Below, piece by piece: positions 4,867 through 5,019 of a DNA stretch of 5,019 nucleotides. Source of the stretch: Bacillota bacterium (GTDB lineage Bacteria > Bacillota > Clostridia > Lachnospirales > Lachnospiraceae); contig JAEXGM010000162.1 in NCBI GenBank assembly GCA_023450835.1, forward strand, positions 1 through 5,019. Direction: 5' to 3'. Every line of letters starts with the position of its first letter. The stretch's first letter is position 1. The translations under genes were made by a program, and so were the position numbers. Below the pieces are notes generated by a model, which did no database searches, was not told the origin of the DNA, and worked only from the letters and a program-made list of their open reading frames with translations.

Positions 4867-5019
4867 GTTGTCGGAAACGACAGCAAAACACAAGAACCTT
4901 GATAACTGAACAGTGAAACAACCCTGAAATTTTCTTTAAAATTTCATTGAGAGATGGAAGAGAATGTTCCTTCTTATTTATAAGAAACGGACAGCATCGA
5001 AAATCGATCATAAAGAACC
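4867..5019 (+). other. 5' leader of an rRNA operon (16S gene beyond the edge)
   Basis: The transcript should begin with a GNRA-capped hairpin, TGTCG-GAAA-CGACA (4869-4882), followed by a boxA-like antitermination element. Next come a perfect 9-bp hairpin, TGAAATTTT-CTTT-AAAATTTCA (4925-4946), a 6-bp hairpin TTCTTA/TAAGAA (4971-4986) and a 5-bp hairpin ATCGA-AAA-TCGAT (4996-5008). No mature 16S sequence is reached, so the gene must start to the right. Part of this leader should pair with sequence downstream of 16S to form the RNase III processing stem, which cannot be checked in this window. Confidence 0.75.
4894..4910 (+). promoter_or_regulatory. boxA-like antitermination element
   Basis: GAACCTTGATAACTGAA resembles the TTTGAAAACT core of Bacillus rRNA boxA sequences, found in rRNA leaders and 16S-23S spacers, where Nus factors bind RNA to prevent early termination. 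The match is to the general pattern as I know it. AAGAACC at 4892-4898 recurs at the last seven bases of the window (5013-5019). Confidence 0.55.

Noticed and set aside
4659..4886. 75-codon minus-strand frame across the rRNA promoter
   Set aside because: It begins with TTG inside the rRNA leader hairpin, has no ribosome binding site, and is opposite a convincing promoter.

Overview
The window is AT-rich DNA, most likely from a low-GC Firmicute of the class Clostridia and plausibly Lachnospiraceae. Signs of this are strong AG-rich Shine-Dalgarno sites, sigma-A type promoters, a LytTR/DUF3021 gene pair, and, at the right edge, an rRNA-operon promoter and leader with a GAACCTTGATAACTGAA box. The taxon is inferred from these features, not from a database match.

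Layout: (a) 1-65 holds the first codons of an unidentified gene that leaves the window on the minus strand. It is divergent from (b) a cytoplasmic Hanks-type Ser/Thr protein kinase (202-1458) whose C-terminal half, about 170 residues, is not recognised. (c) 1459-1947 is very AT-rich and has no convincing gene. It carries an 11-bp tandem repeat and a 53-bp inverted repeat that may be a terminator or the scar of a mobile element, then a good promoter. (d) 1948-2818 is a two-gene operon: a stand-alone LytTR DNA-binding regulator and a four-helix DUF3021 membrane protein, closed by a clear rho-independent terminator. (e) 2970-4319 encodes a membrane-anchored alpha/beta hydrolase of the PAF-acetylhydrolase type. 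(f) 4320-4831 has no intact gene, but shows what looks like a decayed small membrane-protein gene on the minus strand and a large imperfect hairpin. (g) 4832-5019 is the promoter and leader of a ribosomal RNA operon, whose 16S gene should start just beyond the window.

The LytTR and DUF3021 products probably work together as a regulator and its membrane antagonist, as in the streptococcal HdrRM and BrsRM systems. The hydrolase has its own ribosome binding site and lies behind a terminator, so it is a neighbour and possible target, not a proven operon member. The kinase has no visible partner phosphatase or substrate here; its partner could be the cut-off divergent gene. I see no CRISPR array, tRNA or intact mobile element.
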